From positions 47,165-111,164 of the forward strand of contig JAAXJB010000039.1 of NCBI GenBank assembly GCA_012270065.1: a stretch of DNA of 64,000 bases. Reading direction: 5' to 3'. The stretch is from Rubripirellula sp. (GTDB taxonomy: Bacteria; Planctomycetota; Planctomycetia; Pirellulales; Pirellulaceae). A program made the translations under genes and the position numbers. Below are positions 25,948 to 36,272 of this stretch, one piece after another (position 1 is the first letter of the stretch; every line of letters begins with the position of its first letter). The notes under the pieces were generated by a model. That model was not told where the DNA came from and did not search any database. It saw only the letters and a program-made list of their open reading frames with translations.

Positions 25948-27684
25948 CTACGCGATGATGTCTCTTCGATTCGCTACGTAATCCCAGAGAACAAAACGAT
26001 CAAGATCACGGCCACTGGTGAAAAAAACACGCCCTTTGGTCGTTTGGGCGAGTCGCTGGGCAAATCGTACGTCTTCCTGACTTTGTGACCAACTCGGAAT
26101 CAGGAAGATGTTGATCGTGATTCCATTCTTGCTGCAATGCATTGCTTCCCGCATCGTCGCCTGTTCTGTTCGCGGGTCCGGTGGATAAAGCATGAAGAGT
26201 TTTTCATCTTCAAAATGTGCAGTTGGTAAACCATCGGTAATCAAGACAATCTGTCGATTCGGTGTATCACAAGTAGCCAGATTTTTTCGTGCCAATTGAA
26301 GCGAATGCTGGATGTTCGTGAAGTGTGGGTGAACTTCATGTTCGCTGATGTCCGGATCACTCATATCCGCCCAAAGCTGAACCCACGGATCGTGGATCGT
26401 GACCGGTTTGGGCATCATGTTGATGATTTCACCCGGTTCGCGGATTTTCGCAAAAGTGTACATTTCGATGAATCGCAGAAAGTCGCCAGGGTACTCGGTC
26501 TGAATCAGTCCCTGAAGCGCCAACGCCATCCGCTTTACGTTGATGTACTGTCCGTCGTAACGCATGGATCCGCTCATGTCCATGATGACACAGGTAGCAC
26601 ACTTGGGATGGTTTCTCGTTTGATGAATTTCAATGTCTTCTGGACGCAGAACCACAGGGCGGGCATCTCCCTGACGTAGCAAAGCATTGACAACTGTTTG
26701 TGGCAGATCGATGTTTGCAACACTGTCGCCAAACTCGTACGGCTTTGTTTGCTGCAATTCAACAGCACCCTCACCAACAATATCTCCTTCATGACGCCCA
26801 CTTCGGGACTCCTGCAAATCGCTGAATATTTTCTCCAGCAATCTTCCCTGGAAAATACGGTACGCCTGAGGCGTAAGACGGAATGCCCCCTGCTTTGCGG
26901 GATCCATCTCAAGCCCCTGTCGCTCCGCCTGTTCGCGAATCAGATTCTCTACCTGATTGCGCATTTCCTCCAAATCCTGAAGATCCGAGGGCTGTGCAAA
27001 CTCACCGAGCATTTCCATATCGATGATTCCAATCTGAGCCGTCTTTGAAGCTTCATCGATCTGCTTGAGTAGTTCATCAATTTTCTCCAGTTCCTCTTTC
27101 ACCTCCAAGGCTCTGGTAATTGACATCGACTCGCTACCGGTAAATTCGTACTTGCTTCCCAATTCTTCAATGTTGTGTTTGTCCTCCATCCGCTGACCTA
27201 CCTGCAGAAATCCACGAGCCAGTGGACCAGTGTCGTCATCAACCCGGTACCAGAGTCGCTCAATCAGGTACGGCTGTTCATGAATCACTGCCTCACGGAA
27301 CATCTTCTCCAAATCTTTTGGCACACGAAGGTTTTGCGCTGCTGACCGGAACGCCTTTCTCGCTTTCTTCTGGACAGAGCGGCACTCATAGGTTTCCAGA
27401 ATCTTTCGTTTCCGTTCCTTCAGCATTGCTCGCAGGAAATCAAGACTGGGCCCCATGCCTGCTATCTGGCTTGGGTCCAAGCGAACCGCGCGCGCCAGAT
27501 CTTCCTCAGACAACTCTTGGTAGTTCCCATACATCAAGGCCTGTTCAAAGGCCGGAGAGACCAGATCGGGCGGTGGCTGATTTGGTGGCGGAAATTTATT
27601 CGGATCATACTTCTGATAAGAATGAATTACCCCTCCGGGCCTGTATACGGCGCTTTTGGCAACGTGTTTTTCTTCAGATCTCAT
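25948..27684 (-). CDS. VWA-domain protein partnered with a MoxR-like ATPase
   Basis: 578 residues from ATG 27684, with GGAAAG eight bases upstream; it overlaps the stop of the ATPase gene by 11 bases, so the two are translationally coupled. The first 330 residues are helical and charged ([18 protein letters not shown]). The von Willebrand A domain (about 390-560) has the metal-ion site [10 protein letters not shown] and a later Thr in [12 protein letters not shown]. Such VWA proteins pair with MoxR/chelatase-type AAA+ rings to insert metals or remodel complexes; the client here is unknown. I see no transmembrane helix, so it is probably cytoplasmic. Confidence 0.88.
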   Translation of the reverse strand: MRSEEKHVAKSAVYRPGGVIHSYQKYDPNKFPPPNQPPPDLVSPAFEQALMYGNYQELSEEDLARAVRLDPSQIAGMGPSLDFLRAMLKERKRKILETYECRSVQKKARKAFRSAAQNLRVPKDLEKMFREAVIHEQPYLIERLWYRVDDDTGPLARGFLQVGQRMEDKHNIEELGSKYEFTGSESMSITRALEVKEELEKIDELLKQIDEASKTAQIGIIDMEMLGEFAQPSDLQDLEEMRNQVENLIREQAERQGLEMDPAKQGAFRLTPQAYRIFQGRLLEKIFSDLQESRSGRHEGDIVGEGAVELQQTKPYEFGDSVANIDLPQTVVNALLRQGDARPVVLRPEDIEIHQTRNHPKCATCVIMDMSGSMRYDGQYINVKRMALALQGLIQTEYPGDFLRFIEMYTFAKIREPGEIINMMPKPVTIHDPWVQLWADMSDPDISEHEVHPHFTNIQHSLQLARKNLATCDTPNRQIVLITDGLPTAHFEDEKLFMLYPPDPRTEQATMREAMHCSKNGITINIFLIPSWSQSQEDVRFAQRLAQTTKGRVFFTSGRDLDRFVLWDYVANRRDIIA

Positions 27685-29098
27685 ACTCAATCTTTCCGTG
27701 ACGCTGGCTTCGGCTGATCCGTTCAAGACTGTAGAGACCCGCGAGCACGAACTCAACGCAACTCGCCCGAACTGCCTCACTCTCGCTGGCGTTAACTTCG
27801 AATGCCAAATCCCACGCTGGCGGTACCTGTTTCAACCGCTCCGCATACTCCCGACTTGGCAACAAGTCGCCAACCTCAACACGAACTCCGCCACGAAATA
27901 TCTCTGCGATCGCTCCCAGTCCATGTTCTTCAACATATTCGTTGAACACTACCTTGATAGCCTCTGCGGTGACAGCCTCAAGAACCTGACGTTCACTCAT
28001 CTGATGAGTGCCCATCAAATCCAGTTCCAACTTGCCCAACGAACTCGAATACAAGTGCCCAAAGTCACTGATACGGGGTGCTGCAGGTTTCTCACCATGA
28101 ATGATCCCTCGCTGCCGGGCAGAGGCAATCAGCGTTCTGAAATTCGCCAGCGAGAACCGAGCAGAGACACCCGAATCCTGATCGATGTACTTGCTGCGGC
28201 GAGCCTGATTCGTGATTTCTTCCACAATCTGATACATGAAGTAGGGGACCACCACGGGATAGTCGCCACCAAGCTGGTCTCCCAGTTCCTGTTTCAGAAT
28301 CTCAATGCCCTGATCCCGTTCTTCCGGGTAATGGGTCTGAACGATCGTTCCAATACGGTCCTTCAGTTGAGGAATCACCTTTCCACTCCGGTTGTAGGTT
28401 GATGGATTGGCCGAAAACAGGATCATCAGATCCAACTCAAACTGGATCGGGTAGCCACGGATCTGAACATCACGTTCCTCGAGAATATTGAACAATCCAA
28501 CCTGAACCAGATCGTCAAGTTCAGGAAGTTCATTCATGGCAAAAATTCCACGATGCAATCGCGGTATCAAGCCGAAGGACAATGCCTCTTCAGCACTCAT
28601 GCTGACACCGCCCGTTAATTTTGCAGGATCAATCTCGCCAATGATGTCCGCAAACTTTGTCCCTGGACTCAATCGCTCCGCATACCGCTGCTCACGTCCC
28701 CACCAGGCAATTTTAATGTCTGTTGGGTCCTGTTCAGCAATCAAGCGTTTACCGAGCGATGTAATCGGTTTTGTCGGGTCCTCATGAACAGGCAAATCGG
28801 GATGATCAATGTAGGGAATCCACTCATCCAGAAATCGGGTCAATAGTCTCATGATACGACTCTTTGCCTGCCCCTTCTCACCTAGAAAAAGCATGTCATG
28901 CCCAGCCAGAAGTGCCAGATTGATCTCAGGGATTACGGTGTCGTCGTAACCAACGATCCCCGGAAACAGCTCCTCACCCACTGACAGCATCCGAGTGAAA
29001 TTGTCTCGAACCTCCTGTTTGACGGTCTTCGATTTCCAACCACTTTCCAACAGTGCTTGCAGGGTTACCGGTTGTGGGGCTGCCATGTTGGCGTTCAT
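27674..29098 (-). CDS. MoxR/Mg-chelatase-type AAA+ ATPase
   Basis: 474 residues from ATG 29098, chosen because GAGG lies nine bases upstream; ATG 29086 is another candidate. AAA+ core from about 35: Walker [10 protein letters not shown] (an atypical GxxGxxKS form), a Walker B/sensor stretch [16 protein letters not shown], and [23 protein letters not shown], the sensor 1/arginine-finger region seen in chelatase I-type subunits. The middle has the helix insertion typical of this clade. It probably forms a ring that acts on the VWA partner encoded immediately after it. The gene for the large membrane protein upstream is 199 bases away. Confidence 0.9.
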   Translation of the reverse strand: MNANMAAPQPVTLQALLESGWKSKTVKQEVRDNFTRMLSVGEELFPGIVGYDDTVIPEINLALLAGHDMLFLGEKGQAKSRIMRLLTRFLDEWIPYIDHPDLPVHEDPTKPITSLGKRLIAEQDPTDIKIAWWGREQRYAERLSPGTKFADIIGEIDPAKLTGGVSMSAEEALSFGLIPRLHRGIFAMNELPELDDLVQVGLFNILEERDVQIRGYPIQFELDLMILFSANPSTYNRSGKVIPQLKDRIGTIVQTHYPEERDQGIEILKQELGDQLGGDYPVVVPYFMYQIVEEITNQARRSKYIDQDSGVSARFSLANFRTLIASARQRGIIHGEKPAAPRISDFGHLYSSSLGKLELDLMGTHQMSERQVLEAVTAEAIKVVFNEYVEEHGLGAIAEIFRGGVRVEVGDLLPSREYAERLKQVPPAWDLAFEVNASESEAVRASCVEFVLAGLYSLERISRSQRHGKIEYEI

Positions 29099-29297
29099 GA
29101 GTCCATACCTCAGTGAGTTTTCTTTTTCGTACTTCAGAGTGTAGCGACATGAACAGATCGCCACACATCGAGAGGCCAATCCTGCCCCCATCGATCAGAA
29201 CGCAAATGCATGATTTTCCATTGAGAACGCTGAAGATCACTGGAGATCACTCAAACGCCAGTGATTGCTATCCAGAATCGACTCAAACGACGGTAGA

Positions 29298-31418
29298 TCA
29301 GTTTTTGATGCTGGCGATTTGAAAACCCGCCTGTCGCAGGTGTGCAGGCAGCGATTCACGCATTTCCTGCAATTCCAAACCGAGTTCGATTCGCTGCTGA
29401 TCTGTTGCCGTTTCCATCGCCTTCTTCAACAATGTCACAGCATGTAACTTCATTGCATCTCCCTGCAAACCTGATGCTCGCCCTGCGTTGAGATCCCAAC
29501 GTCGTGCGAGCGTGACCAATTGGTCGCAGTCGGGCTTCACAGGAAGGGCAAGTTCAGCTTTTGCCGTTGATGCGATTCGCTGATCCGATGCACTGCACAA
29601 CCAGGGCAAGCCATCATTCCAACGGCGAAGCACCAGACAAACGTGGCGACCGAGCAGGCCACGATTGGAACGTGACCAAGTCGCCGGCAGATTTACCGAC
29701 AGTTTTTCAAACCGCTCACTCTGACGACCTGCCTGCAAAATCGCCCGTTCATATTCCAAAAAGTACTCCGCTGATTTTTCATCCTGCAGAACACGCCCAA
29801 GCGGTTCAAGCGAACGGAGAATCTGCGCTGCCAAGTCAAAGTGAGCAGCAACCACCAACTGATCCAGCAGAACCAAGCCATTTGAGAGTAACTCCTGCTG
29901 CACCTCGGGCAACGCCGACCGAACATTCGCAGCAAGATAGGTCTCTACCAACAAGGGCCCCGGTTGAAAGACAAATTGACTCTGTAAATCTCTGAGAACG
30001 CGGCCGACTTCGAAAGTCCCCCTGGTTTTCCAAGAGCACTCCATCAACAAAACAGAGACTGCCCAGTACTCTGCGGATGCCAAATTCAGAGGCTCTCGTA
30101 ATCGATGCAACATGGCCAGGCGGTTGGCTGGATTGTCACCGTCAGTTCGAGGTTGCAACGAGGAATCAAGCGAACGCAAATACTTTCTCGCATTCAACAC
30201 TGTTTCACTATCAACTGGAATGCTGACTGTCGCATCCGTCACCTGGCCGGCATTCATTTCCGGATCCGAAGCAGTTCGGGGCGTACCGCCCGAACTTTCC
30301 TGCTTCAAATCGGATTTTGGTGCTTCGCTCTGGACAAACTCACCTGCATCGTCTCCTGCTTCATCAGCATCGAATGTCTGAGATAACTTTCTCTGGTCCA
30401 CTGACTGAAACGGATCGGGCAGGAATCCAGATGGGTGGCTCGGATTCTGTTCTGAACCCGATATGACGCCACTCCCGCCATCAGGTTGCAGGCTATTGGA
30501 ATCCAAATTGGCGACAGGATTTTCAAGTTCAAAAATAGTGTCCGGGATAGGTTCCACCACAACAATCGCATTGGACTGCTGTTCGTCTGATTCCGTTTTT
30601 TCCGACTCCGACGTGCGTGACTCTTCGATGACTTCCAAGCGGGGACCGTCCACGACTGACTCGTCCGTCGACGGATCAAACCTCGACAACTCACCTGACG
30701 ATGCCGAGAGGTCAATTCGTGAACCCAAGACACGAGATTCTGGTCGAGAAACTGAATCTGGCTCTCGGTTGACATGCGATTGCTCACCGCTGGAAAAGAT
30801 CGTAGAGCCAAGAAACAAAATGAGCAGTACAACTGCCAAGCCAGTCAGATACCAGTTATCCAGCAACTTGCGTTTCAAGCGATTCCAACGCTTGAAAAAT
30901 TCAGTCCGTCCCAGGATATCAACATCACTCAAACTTTGAGCCCAGGCCGGCTGACCTGCCAATAATGGAGTCGAATCCAGCTCCATGATTTCGACCAGAT
31001 CCGCTTCACTCAATCCACCACTCTGAAAAGGCAAGCTTGCATCAATTCCTTCGAGAGTCGGACTTTCCGCGGCCTCCCCCTCAAACTGCTTGATTTTGCG
31101 TGCACTCGACTGCTGATTCTGTCTCTTGGTTTCCCCTGCCCAAATGAGGACGATGGGCAAGATACGACCGAAATGGAGCCGCAGGTGATCATCATTACGA
31201 TTGCGCGGATCAAGTAGCCGATATGCCGAAGTTGTTACTCGTGACAACTGCAAAGCCGCTGTGTCCGAGGGTGCATTGAGTTGGCTCTCAGCAAGAGCTC
31301 GCGAAGTTCTGGCAGCGGCCCGCCGAATGACGGTTAACCGTATTTCATCCGGACGTACCCCTAAACGCTCAAAATCCTCGACCCCAAGGTCTAGTGGTAA
31401 ATGAGAGCGTGATGACAT
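29298..31418 (-). CDS. Large membrane protein with J-domain-like N-terminus, unknown role
   Basis: 706 residues from ATG 31418. The first 90 residues (DEIRLTVIRRAAARTSRALA, then VTTSAYRLLDPRNRND) read like the short helical J-domain-type region often found at the start of planctomycete proteins; no HPD is visible, so DnaJ function is not claimed. One membrane helix at about 190-208 (WYLTGLAVVLLILFLGSTIF). The outer part starts with 200 acidic, Ser/Glu-rich residues and ends in a helical segment (about 480-706) with repeats such as LNLASAEYWAVSVLLMEC that look like an alpha-helical scaffold. No enzymatic motif. Same strand as the ATPase-VWA pair. Confidence 0.6.
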   Translation of the reverse strand: MSSRSHLPLDLGVEDFERLGVRPDEIRLTVIRRAAARTSRALAESQLNAPSDTAALQLSRVTTSAYRLLDPRNRNDDHLRLHFGRILPIVLIWAGETKRQNQQSSARKIKQFEGEAAESPTLEGIDASLPFQSGGLSEADLVEIMELDSTPLLAGQPAWAQSLSDVDILGRTEFFKRWNRLKRKLLDNWYLTGLAVVLLILFLGSTIFSSGEQSHVNREPDSVSRPESRVLGSRIDLSASSGELSRFDPSTDESVVDGPRLEVIEESRTSESEKTESDEQQSNAIVVVEPIPDTIFELENPVANLDSNSLQPDGGSGVISGSEQNPSHPSGFLPDPFQSVDQRKLSQTFDADEAGDDAGEFVQSEAPKSDLKQESSGGTPRTASDPEMNAGQVTDATVSIPVDSETVLNARKYLRSLDSSLQPRTDGDNPANRLAMLHRLREPLNLASAEYWAVSVLLMECSWKTRGTFEVGRVLRDLQSQFVFQPGPLLVETYLAANVRSALPEVQQELLSNGLVLLDQLVVAAHFDLAAQILRSLEPLGRVLQDEKSAEYFLEYERAILQAGRQSERFEKLSVNLPATWSRSNRGLLGRHVCLVLRRWNDGLPWLCSASDQRIASTAKAELALPVKPDCDQLVTLARRWDLNAGRASGLQGDAMKLHAVTLLKKAMETATDQQRIELGLELQEMRESLPAHLRQAGFQIASIKN

Positions 31419-31555
31419 ATCAGTGACTTGATTGCGAACCAATCGCGGGTGACTATCTGAACTCAGACTGGGATCAAGAATTCATCGGCTGATCCGACCT
31501 TCTATCTTACTCAGGATATGACACATCCTTCACACCACGGGTTCCCCGAATCCGG

Positions 31556-32464
31556 CTAAACATCACAAACTTCAAACGCCTGTTTCAGCGAGCCGACCGG
31601 ATCCTTACTTGTAGGAATGAATTCCTGGGCGATAAATCCCGTGTATCCTGTATTCATGATCGCGCGGATAACAGCTGGATAGTTGATTTCCTGACTGTCG
31701 TCCAGTTCGCCACGTCCTGGATTACCGGCCGTGTGATAATGCCCCACAATATCGCTGTAACGGCGAATATTCCGGATCAAATCTCCATTCATGATCTGAA
31801 CGTGATAAACATCAAATAGCAACTTGAAGTTTTCAGAACCCACTTCAGACACTAACTCAGCACATTGATGCAGGTCGTCTCCCCAGTAACCGGGATGCCC
31901 TTTCATGGGGTGTGAATCGTCCTTGCTGTTCAGGTGCTCCAGCACAATCCCAACATTTTTTTCCTCAGCGTAAGGCAGGACACGTTTCCAGCAGTCCAGA
32001 CAATTCCTCCGAGCTGCTGCATCCGACACCCCCGCTTTCTGCATCCCAGTGAAAGTGATGACATTTGGAGCTCCGAAACGAGCTGCCAAATCAATTCCAT
32101 CACGTAACTTCTGTTCAACTTCGGCATGGTTTTCGGTATCAAGTGGACCTTTGGCGAAGCCGTGACTGGAGACAAGTGAGATTTTAAGCCCCAAATCAGT
32201 AACTGCTTTGTATTTATCATTCGGGATTCCCTCAATCGCCTCCAAACCGATTTTTTTGCAGTGCTTTGCCAGCGTGATCGGATCCATGGGTTTGAAGCAC
32301 CAACCCATGACTGACTGCCTGACCCGACCTCTCGAGGGCTTGGCTGAATCAATCTGGGCGACATCATCCTGAGCGACCGCCTGGTTCTGGTTGAGTTGAG
32401 CGTTGGCAGAGATAGCAGCACCAGCTAGCACAACATTGGAAGTCAGAAATTCACGGCGTTTCAC
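31556..32464 (-). CDS. Tat-exported sugar phosphate isomerase/epimerase-like protein
   Basis: 302 residues from a GTG at 32464, chosen because GAGGT lies just upstream and because it places KRREFLTSNVVLAGAA, a twin-arginine signal, at the N-terminus. Upstream in-frame starts would bury the signal. The mature part is a xylose-isomerase-like TIM barrel (AP endonuclease 2 family): metal and substrate residues appear in LEHLNSKDDSHPM, LFDVYHVQIMNGD, HYHTAGNPGRGELDD and FIAQEFIP. Closest described enzymes are hydroxypyruvate isomerases and tagatose or inosose epimerases; the exact sugar is unknown. Single gene between two long minus-strand units. Confidence 0.85.
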   Translation of the reverse strand: MKRREFLTSNVVLAGAAISANAQLNQNQAVAQDDVAQIDSAKPSRGRVRQSVMGWCFKPMDPITLAKHCKKIGLEAIEGIPNDKYKAVTDLGLKISLVSSHGFAKGPLDTENHAEVEQKLRDGIDLAARFGAPNVITFTGMQKAGVSDAAARRNCLDCWKRVLPYAEEKNVGIVLEHLNSKDDSHPMKGHPGYWGDDLHQCAELVSEVGSENFKLLFDVYHVQIMNGDLIRNIRRYSDIVGHYHTAGNPGRGELDDSQEINYPAVIRAIMNTGYTGFIAQEFIPTSKDPVGSLKQAFEVCDV

Positions 32465-32633
32465 GGAAGTACCTCGGAAGATTGAGCGAACAGGAAATGG
32501 AGCATTGTAAGCACTATCAGACCACAAAGTGCTCAAAAGGATGCTGAGACGGTGAAGGAAGACCATCCGATTGAAAGGCATGGTACCTGATTGAAATCCA
32601 GATCAATCCCGGCCAACGTTCACATTCCAAACT

Positions 32634-34979
32634 CTAAGGAATGACTTCCGACATCCAAAAAGCTCGTTTACGATCGGCTCTCTGCCGAACATCTTCGAGC
32701 ATGAACTCAAGTGAGCCATCAAATTGAACGCGTTTTGATCGAGTCCCTTCGCGGATGATAATCTGCTGATTGAGATCAAGAGCTCCTGGCATGGGTCGCA
32801 AAAGCACACGAAATCTGTCTGCGGGGCCACGCTGGACACGAATCTGGTTATCCGCATTGATCGCAGCCGTTACCTTCCCGGCTCGAATACGTTCAGCCTG
32901 ATTCCATAAAATCGGATCTACTGGAACGCTCGGCTTGAGTTCCCCCAACTCCAGCCACCAGAAGAACTGGTCACCTTCGCGTATCGTTGCCACTTCGATC
33001 TCACGAGGCATTTCCCTGCGTTGATGAGTGCTCACACTCATCCACTCGAATAGTCGCGGCAACTCATCATAGAAATATTCCCGGCCCCGACCACGATACA
33101 TCACAACCATCGCATCGTGATTGAATGTCATGTAGTCGTTCAGGATAGCCCCCCCTGCTTTTGCTCCATCCAACTCTCCCATCACCATGTAAAGCGGGAT
33201 ATGACGCGAATTTGGCTCATAATGCGGGATCGTCTTGCCCGGTGTTCCACTGATGGAAATCATACCCGCCCACAGATCAGGATGGGCCAACGCAATGTCC
33301 CACGCCGCTGTTCCACCCTCACCATGACCAACAATGAATACCCGATCTGAATCGATGGAAGATCGTCGCATCGCATCCCGCATAGCTGTCAGGACACGTT
33401 GGTGTTCCTGTGGTGTGTACTCATAAGCGAGTTGTGCTGATCTGGACCAGACAGGCGCAATGACGATAAAGCCACTGCGTGATCCATAGCCCATTCTTCC
33501 CTGCAATTGCTGACGGTATGTCCCAGACCACCAATCCAGTTGCGTTTCAATCGGCGCACGTGACTCATGCAAAGCCACAACACAGGGGTACTGGCGAAGA
33601 GGGTTGTACTCGGGTGGCAACTGAATGACGTAGCGGAATGAATCAGTACTGACTTCAAACATTCCAGGAATCTCTGGGTGCTGCGCGTCTTCTGGCCATG
33701 GCAAAACTGGAGTCAGCAACGGCAGAATTCGATCAACATACTCGGCTTCGCTGCCTTCGATATTGGCAAGTTCACCGAGAATTGCTTGACGTCTTGCGGG
33801 ATCAGGTGTGGCAAGATATTCGGCAACGAGATCACGTACCTGAATCAGAGAAATCGCCATGCTCAGATTTTGCTCACCGGAGCCTGGCCCCAATATCCAT
33901 CCGGCGATTGCCAACGCAATTCGATTATCGACAGGGAGATTTGCAACATCACCAAGGCGTTCGTAATCACTCAATCTTGCCAGAGTGTCTGCAGATAGTC
34001 CGCTCTCCATTTCATCCAGAATCGCAGCCAAGCGTGCTTGTTGATTCGCCGGGAGTTCTCCGACCTGCGCCCGCAGTTTCTGCATCAATTCCGTCGACTT
34101 CTGGACTGGCTCATTGAGTTTCTTGAGTGCATCCTCGACCTGAATTTTCGTGATCCGGCTAACTTCCTGGAGCGGAAATCCCTCAAGAATTCCTCTGGCA
34201 AGTCCGTACTGTCCAGCATCCGCACGATCCTCAGCTTCAACGAGCAACTGTTCTGCCTGGCGTTTGGTCAACGCAGCGATTTGTGGCAACAGATCGGCTT
34301 CCTGTGGAAAATCCTCAATCGTCGCCTGAAGCATTTCTTTGGCCTCTCGGTAACGCTCTGCCGCAATAAAAAAACGCACCAACTCCAACCTGGAGTTCAG
34401 ATCACTTTGATCAGTTCGTTTTTTGAAAATTCGGGTGAGGGTTGCCGAATCAAGTGTCTTCGTAGAGACCCTCATATCCCAATTCAAGCTGGGTTTTCCC
34501 TTGAGCGCGACGACTTTCGCGTATCTCGAATTCACCTCTTCAATACCCTGAATGACTCGCACTTGACCACCATCGGGTCCACGTACCGTCAAAATCCGCC
34601 TGCCATAATCGTTGAAGGGTGAAACACCCTGAATCGTTCCCAAACCACCTACAATTTTCCCTCCAAGCGGTTTCGGTTGCCAAAATTCCAAATTCCGTTC
34701 CATCTCACCAACATCGACTGGGTCAACGGCAACCATTCCTTTGCCATGGAGGTAAGTACGACGCAAACCATCATCAATCAACCAAATCGGCCTGAGATGC
34801 GTTTCCCCGGCAGATGCTGCGCCAAAACCATCTTTCAAGGTAGCGATTTTTGCCATTGAACCGCGCAAGACCATGTTGTTCCGCAATCGGAACAACTGCT
34901 CAGCCGACGCTACTGACCATAAGCCAATGCACACCATGCAGAAGCAAGTAACCCAGCGTGCAAGAAGTAACTTCATCAT
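32634..34979 (-). CDS. Secreted alpha/beta-hydrolase-fold protein lacking the nucleophile serine
   Basis: 781 residues with a signal peptide (MKLLLARWVTCFCMVCIGLW). Residues 180-400 contain helical, TPR-like text (ERYREAKEMLQATIEDFPQE; ILEGFPLQEVSRI). The C-terminal half (about 440-660) is a poly-hydroxybutyrate depolymerase/esterase-like fold: YPCVVALHES, FIVIAPVWS, and the nucleophile elbow FIVGHGEGGTAAWDIALAHPDLW. In that elbow the usual GHSxGG reads GHGEGG, with Gly553 in place of Ser (codon GGT), so normal hydrolase chemistry is not expected. A shorter beta-rich tail follows. The gene starts 17 bases after the anti-sigma gene, so it belongs to the ECF operon. Confidence 0.75.
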   Translation of the reverse strand: MMKLLLARWVTCFCMVCIGLWSVASAEQLFRLRNNMVLRGSMAKIATLKDGFGAASAGETHLRPIWLIDDGLRRTYLHGKGMVAVDPVDVGEMERNLEFWQPKPLGGKIVGGLGTIQGVSPFNDYGRRILTVRGPDGGQVRVIQGIEEVNSRYAKVVALKGKPSLNWDMRVSTKTLDSATLTRIFKKRTDQSDLNSRLELVRFFIAAERYREAKEMLQATIEDFPQEADLLPQIAALTKRQAEQLLVEAEDRADAGQYGLARGILEGFPLQEVSRITKIQVEDALKKLNEPVQKSTELMQKLRAQVGELPANQQARLAAILDEMESGLSADTLARLSDYERLGDVANLPVDNRIALAIAGWILGPGSGEQNLSMAISLIQVRDLVAEYLATPDPARRQAILGELANIEGSEAEYVDRILPLLTPVLPWPEDAQHPEIPGMFEVSTDSFRYVIQLPPEYNPLRQYPCVVALHESRAPIETQLDWWSGTYRQQLQGRMGYGSRSGFIVIAPVWSRSAQLAYEYTPQEHQRVLTAMRDAMRRSSIDSDRVFIVGHGEGGTAAWDIALAHPDLWAGMISISGTPGKTIPHYEPNSRHIPLYMVMGELDGAKAGGAILNDYMTFNHDAMVVMYRGRGREYFYDELPRLFEWMSVSTHQRREMPREIEVATIREGDQFFWWLELGELKPSVPVDPILWNQAERIRAGKVTAAINADNQIRVQRGPADRFRVLLRPMPGALDLNQQIIIREGTRSKRVQFDGSLEFMLEDVRQRADRKRAFWMSEVIP

Positions 34980-34996
34980 GAGAAAAACTTTTGCTG

Positions 34997-35524
34997 TCAG
35001 GATGTCTGGCCTTCACCACCGATCGTCAGAATCGTTACGGCTCGCACCAGAGTTCGTCCCAAGGGAGCAACACCTTGCCTGACAGACCGGACGGTAGGCA
35101 TTGTTTCTTGCACCCAATCGCGATCCTGCACGCTTTGCCACCAGAGAACAGGATCAAGTTCTCCTGGTGTTTGTGCTAGGGCGGCTGAAGACACTGATGC
35201 TCCTGCTATTATCGGCTGGTTTGCTGGTTTTGTGGGTAAAAAACCGACAACTGCGAATAAAATCACAGCGGCCATCACGGCTGAAAACGCGGAAATGAGC
35301 GTGTATTTTCTTTTTGCGAACAAACTTGGAGCAACTGCTCCGGCATCATTGTCCTGCGCAAAATCTGACATCAACAAAGGGGCAATTTTCATCCAAATCT
35401 GCACCTGAGATCTGCAATCATCACATTTACCCGCATGCTTTGCCATGTCAGGATCCACACCCAAGGGAATGCGTTGATCCAGGCACTCGTGCATCTTCTG
35501 GAGAAAATCGTCACATTGCATCAC
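34997..35524 (-). CDS. Membrane anti-sigma factor (ZAS type)
   Basis: 175 residues. The N-terminus has the zinc-binding anti-sigma motif H-x3-C-x2-C (His30, Cys34, Cys37 in HAGKCDDC) plus an upstream Cys, the fold that holds an ECF sigma factor inactive. One membrane helix at about 75-96 (LISAFSAVMAAVILFAVVGF) and a short outer tail of about 80 residues. Its start overlaps the stop of the sigma gene by 14 bases. Release would normally come from proteolysis or a signal seen by the outer tail. Confidence 0.85.
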   Translation of the reverse strand: MMQCDDFLQKMHECLDQRIPLGVDPDMAKHAGKCDDCRSQVQIWMKIAPLLMSDFAQDNDAGAVAPSLFAKRKYTLISAFSAVMAAVILFAVVGFLPTKPANQPIIAGASVSSAALAQTPGELDPVLWWQSVQDRDWVQETMPTVRSVRQGVAPLGRTLVRAVTILTIGGEGQTS

Positions 35525-36158
35525 GTGACCTCTTTGCTTTACTCGTTTGCTGCAGTCTCGATTTCATGGAATTTGCACCGCGTGGGCCTATCTCTGTCTC
35601 TCGGTCATGCTTTCCATCGACCATGATCACTTCTCGCTGTCGCAGAATTCGAATGACGATTGAACGAGCACGATGCACCCAAGTTTTTGCTGTACCAACA
35701 GGACAATTCAATTCGGCAGATATCTGCAGGTAACTCATCCCATGCTCATGGAACAACTCGAAGGCAAGCCTTTGATGATGAGGCACCACTGCCAAGGCCA
35801 ACGCCAACTCCTCGCGTAATCCGTCAGCCTTTCTTACGGCGGTTGTGTCGTCCGTGGACGGCTCCAACACTCCGGAAAGTGATTGATGGGCACGACGTCT
35901 GGCAAGAAATGTCTTGCTACGATTACCTGCGATGGCCACCAGCCAAGGCTCAAGTGGTCGACGGACATCCCACTGGTCAACGTGTTTCGCGAAACGCGAA
36001 AATGTCTCCTGAGCCACATCCTCGGCATCCTGCCGATGCCCCAGAATTTTCAAACAGACTCGAAACACCAGCGGATAGTGTCGCCGGACCAGCTCGGAAA
36101 AAGCAGCGTCATCATTCGCCAGGAATTGCTGAACGAGAAGTGCGTTTGAGTCCTGCAT
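35511..36158 (-). CDS. ECF-type RNA polymerase sigma factor
   Basis: 215 residues from ATG 36158; the frame is open to 36191. Sigma region 2 is seen in AEDVAQETFSRFAKH (core binding and -10 recognition) and region 4 in LAFELFHEHGMSYLQISAEL with NCPVGTAKTWVHRARSI, a helix-turn-helix. Region 3 is absent, as in ECF factors. After region 4 about 35 basic residues follow, which overlap the anti-sigma start. It directs transcription of its own operon in most such systems. Co-transcribed with the anti-sigma gene. Confidence 0.93.
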   Translation of the reverse strand: MQDSNALLVQQFLANDDAAFSELVRRHYPLVFRVCLKILGHRQDAEDVAQETFSRFAKHVDQWDVRRPLEPWLVAIAGNRSKTFLARRRAHQSLSGVLEPSTDDTTAVRKADGLREELALALAVVPHHQRLAFELFHEHGMSYLQISAELNCPVGTAKTWVHRARSIVIRILRQREVIMVDGKHDRETEIGPRGANSMKSRLQQTSKAKRSRDAM

Positions 36159-36272
36159 GGTCCACTCACGCTCGATGAGAACAATCAGCAATGGTCATTT
36201 TGAGCATTTATGATTTGACCCTACCAGTCCGATAGCGAAAATCAGGGTACTCAACTCGCTCGCGAGGTGATG

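Noticed and set aside
29298-31418. DnaJ-type co-chaperone call
   Set aside because: The N-terminal helical text is suggestive, but no HPD tripeptide is present.
32634-34979. Active esterase call for the secreted hydrolase-fold protein
   Set aside because: The elbow residue is Gly in a clean codon (GGT), and no other Ser-containing GxSxG was found in the segment.
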